Source: Clostridia bacterium (GTDB taxonomy: Bacteria; Bacillota; Clostridia; Oscillospirales; CAG-272). Taken from it: 5,126 nucleotides of DNA. The notes below the pieces were generated by a model. The model worked only from the letters and a program-made list of their open reading frames with translations, was not told where the DNA came from and searched no databases. The translations under genes and the position numbers were made by a program. The first letter of the stretch is position 1; every line of letters begins with the position of its first letter. Positions 4,707 to 5,126 of this stretch are shown piece by piece. The stretch lies in assembly GCA_017559555.1 (NCBI GenBank), contig JAFYRH010000181.1, positions 1 through 5,126 on the forward strand, given 5' to 3'.

Positions 4707-5126
4707 TTATTTGTACTTTGCAAGAATAGAATCAACGTCGTCAACTGTCAGTCTGCCGTAAACTTCACCGTTAACGGTAAGAACGGGAGCCAGACCGCAA
4801 GCACCGATGCAGCGAGTTGCTTCGATGGAATACTTTCCGTCAGGCGACGTGCTTCCAACCGGAACGTTGAGCTTCTGGGAAATTGCTTCGATGATGTCAC
4901 CGGAGCCCTTTACGTAGCAAGCGGTACCAAGGCAAACTGCAATTGCATATTGGCCGTCGGGATTGAGCTTGAACTGTGCGTAGAAGGAAACGATGCCGAA
5001 GATTTCTTCAAGAGAAACACCGGTTTTGGGCGCGATGATCTCCTGAACTTCATAAGGCAGGTAACCGTAAATCTCTTGTGCTTCCTGCAGAATGGGCATC
5101 ATAGCACCCTTTTCGCCGGCATGCTT
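4707..5126 (-). CDS. nuoE: NuoE/HndA/HydC-like [2Fe-2S] subunit of NAD-linked [FeFe]-hydrogenase (5' end cut by window edge)
   Basis: This is the 24-kDa-type thioredoxin-fold subunit that carries one [2Fe-2S] cluster and works with NuoF in soluble NAD(P)-linked hydrogenases (HndA, HydC) and in complex I. The visible 139 residues include the helical start (LQEAQEIYGYLP), then the cluster ligands: C65 and C70 (CLGTAC) and C106 and C110 (CIGAC), numbered from the window edge. The protein ends in the usual GRLTVDDV-type tail and a TAA stop. An ATG pair at 5102-5097 could be read as the start, but the frame stays open to 5126, those upstream codons look like family sequence, and no ribosome binding site precedes the ATG. 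Full-length relatives are near 160 residues, so about 20 are probably missing beyond the edge. It is the first gene of the visible operon, 30 bases before the next gene. Assignment to a hydrogenase rather than complex I is inferred from the neighbours. Confidence 0.93.
   Translation of the reverse strand, partial: KHAGEKGAMMPILQEAQEIYGYLPYEVQEIIAPKTGVSLEEIFGIVSFYAQFKLNPDGQYAIAVCLGTACYVKGSGDIIEAISQKLNVPVGSTSPDGKYSIEATRCIGACGLAPVLTVNGEVYGRLTVDDVDSILAKYK

Noticed and set aside
4707..5102. Reading nuoE as a complete 131-residue gene starting at 5102
   Set aside because: The frame remains open to the window edge with family-like residues and there is no ribosome binding site before the ATG, so the gene is truncated.

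Overview
The window is a single, tightly packed minus-strand operon segment with no intergenic gap above about 40 bases. It encodes most of an NAD-linked [FeFe]-hydrogenase locus of the kind found in anaerobic Clostridia and relatives. Strong GGAGG-type ribosome binding sites, mid-range GC by eye, dense iron-sulfur cysteine motifs and the mix of gene families all point to a fermentative anaerobic Firmicute. The genus cannot be fixed from the sequence.

In transcription order (right to left) the genes are: a 5'-truncated NuoE/HndA-like [2Fe-2S] subunit (5126-4707); a DRTGG-domain protein (4676-4323); an RsbW/RsbT-type HATPase (4326-3901); an [FeFe]-hydrogenase-like, HydS-type iron-sulfur protein with non-canonical H-cluster motifs (3864-2581); a second DRTGG protein (2580-2251); a PHP-family phosphoesterase (2254-1514); a second, different stand-alone HATPase (1517-966); an HndB-like thioredoxin-fold ferredoxin (940-566); and a 3'-truncated NuoF/HndC-like flavoprotein subunit with its own N-terminal [2Fe-2S] domain (548-1). 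The catalytic hydrogenase large subunit (HydA/HndD) would be expected downstream, beyond position 1, but is not in view.

Functionally there are two layers. NuoE, the HndB-like protein and NuoF are electron-transfer subunits of a soluble, probably electron-bifurcating or NAD(P)-reducing hydrogenase. Between NuoE and the HndB/NuoF pair sit six genes that look like a sensing and signalling cassette: a hydrogenase homologue altered in the manner of sensory hydrogenases, two DRTGG proteins, two ATP-binding kinase-like proteins and a metal-dependent phosphoesterase. Four-base stop/start overlaps and one zero-base junction tie these genes together translationally. The individual families are recognisable. 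The pathway linking them is not established to my knowledge and is the main point of interest. I saw no RNA gene, mobile element, CRISPR array, terminator or convincing promoter.
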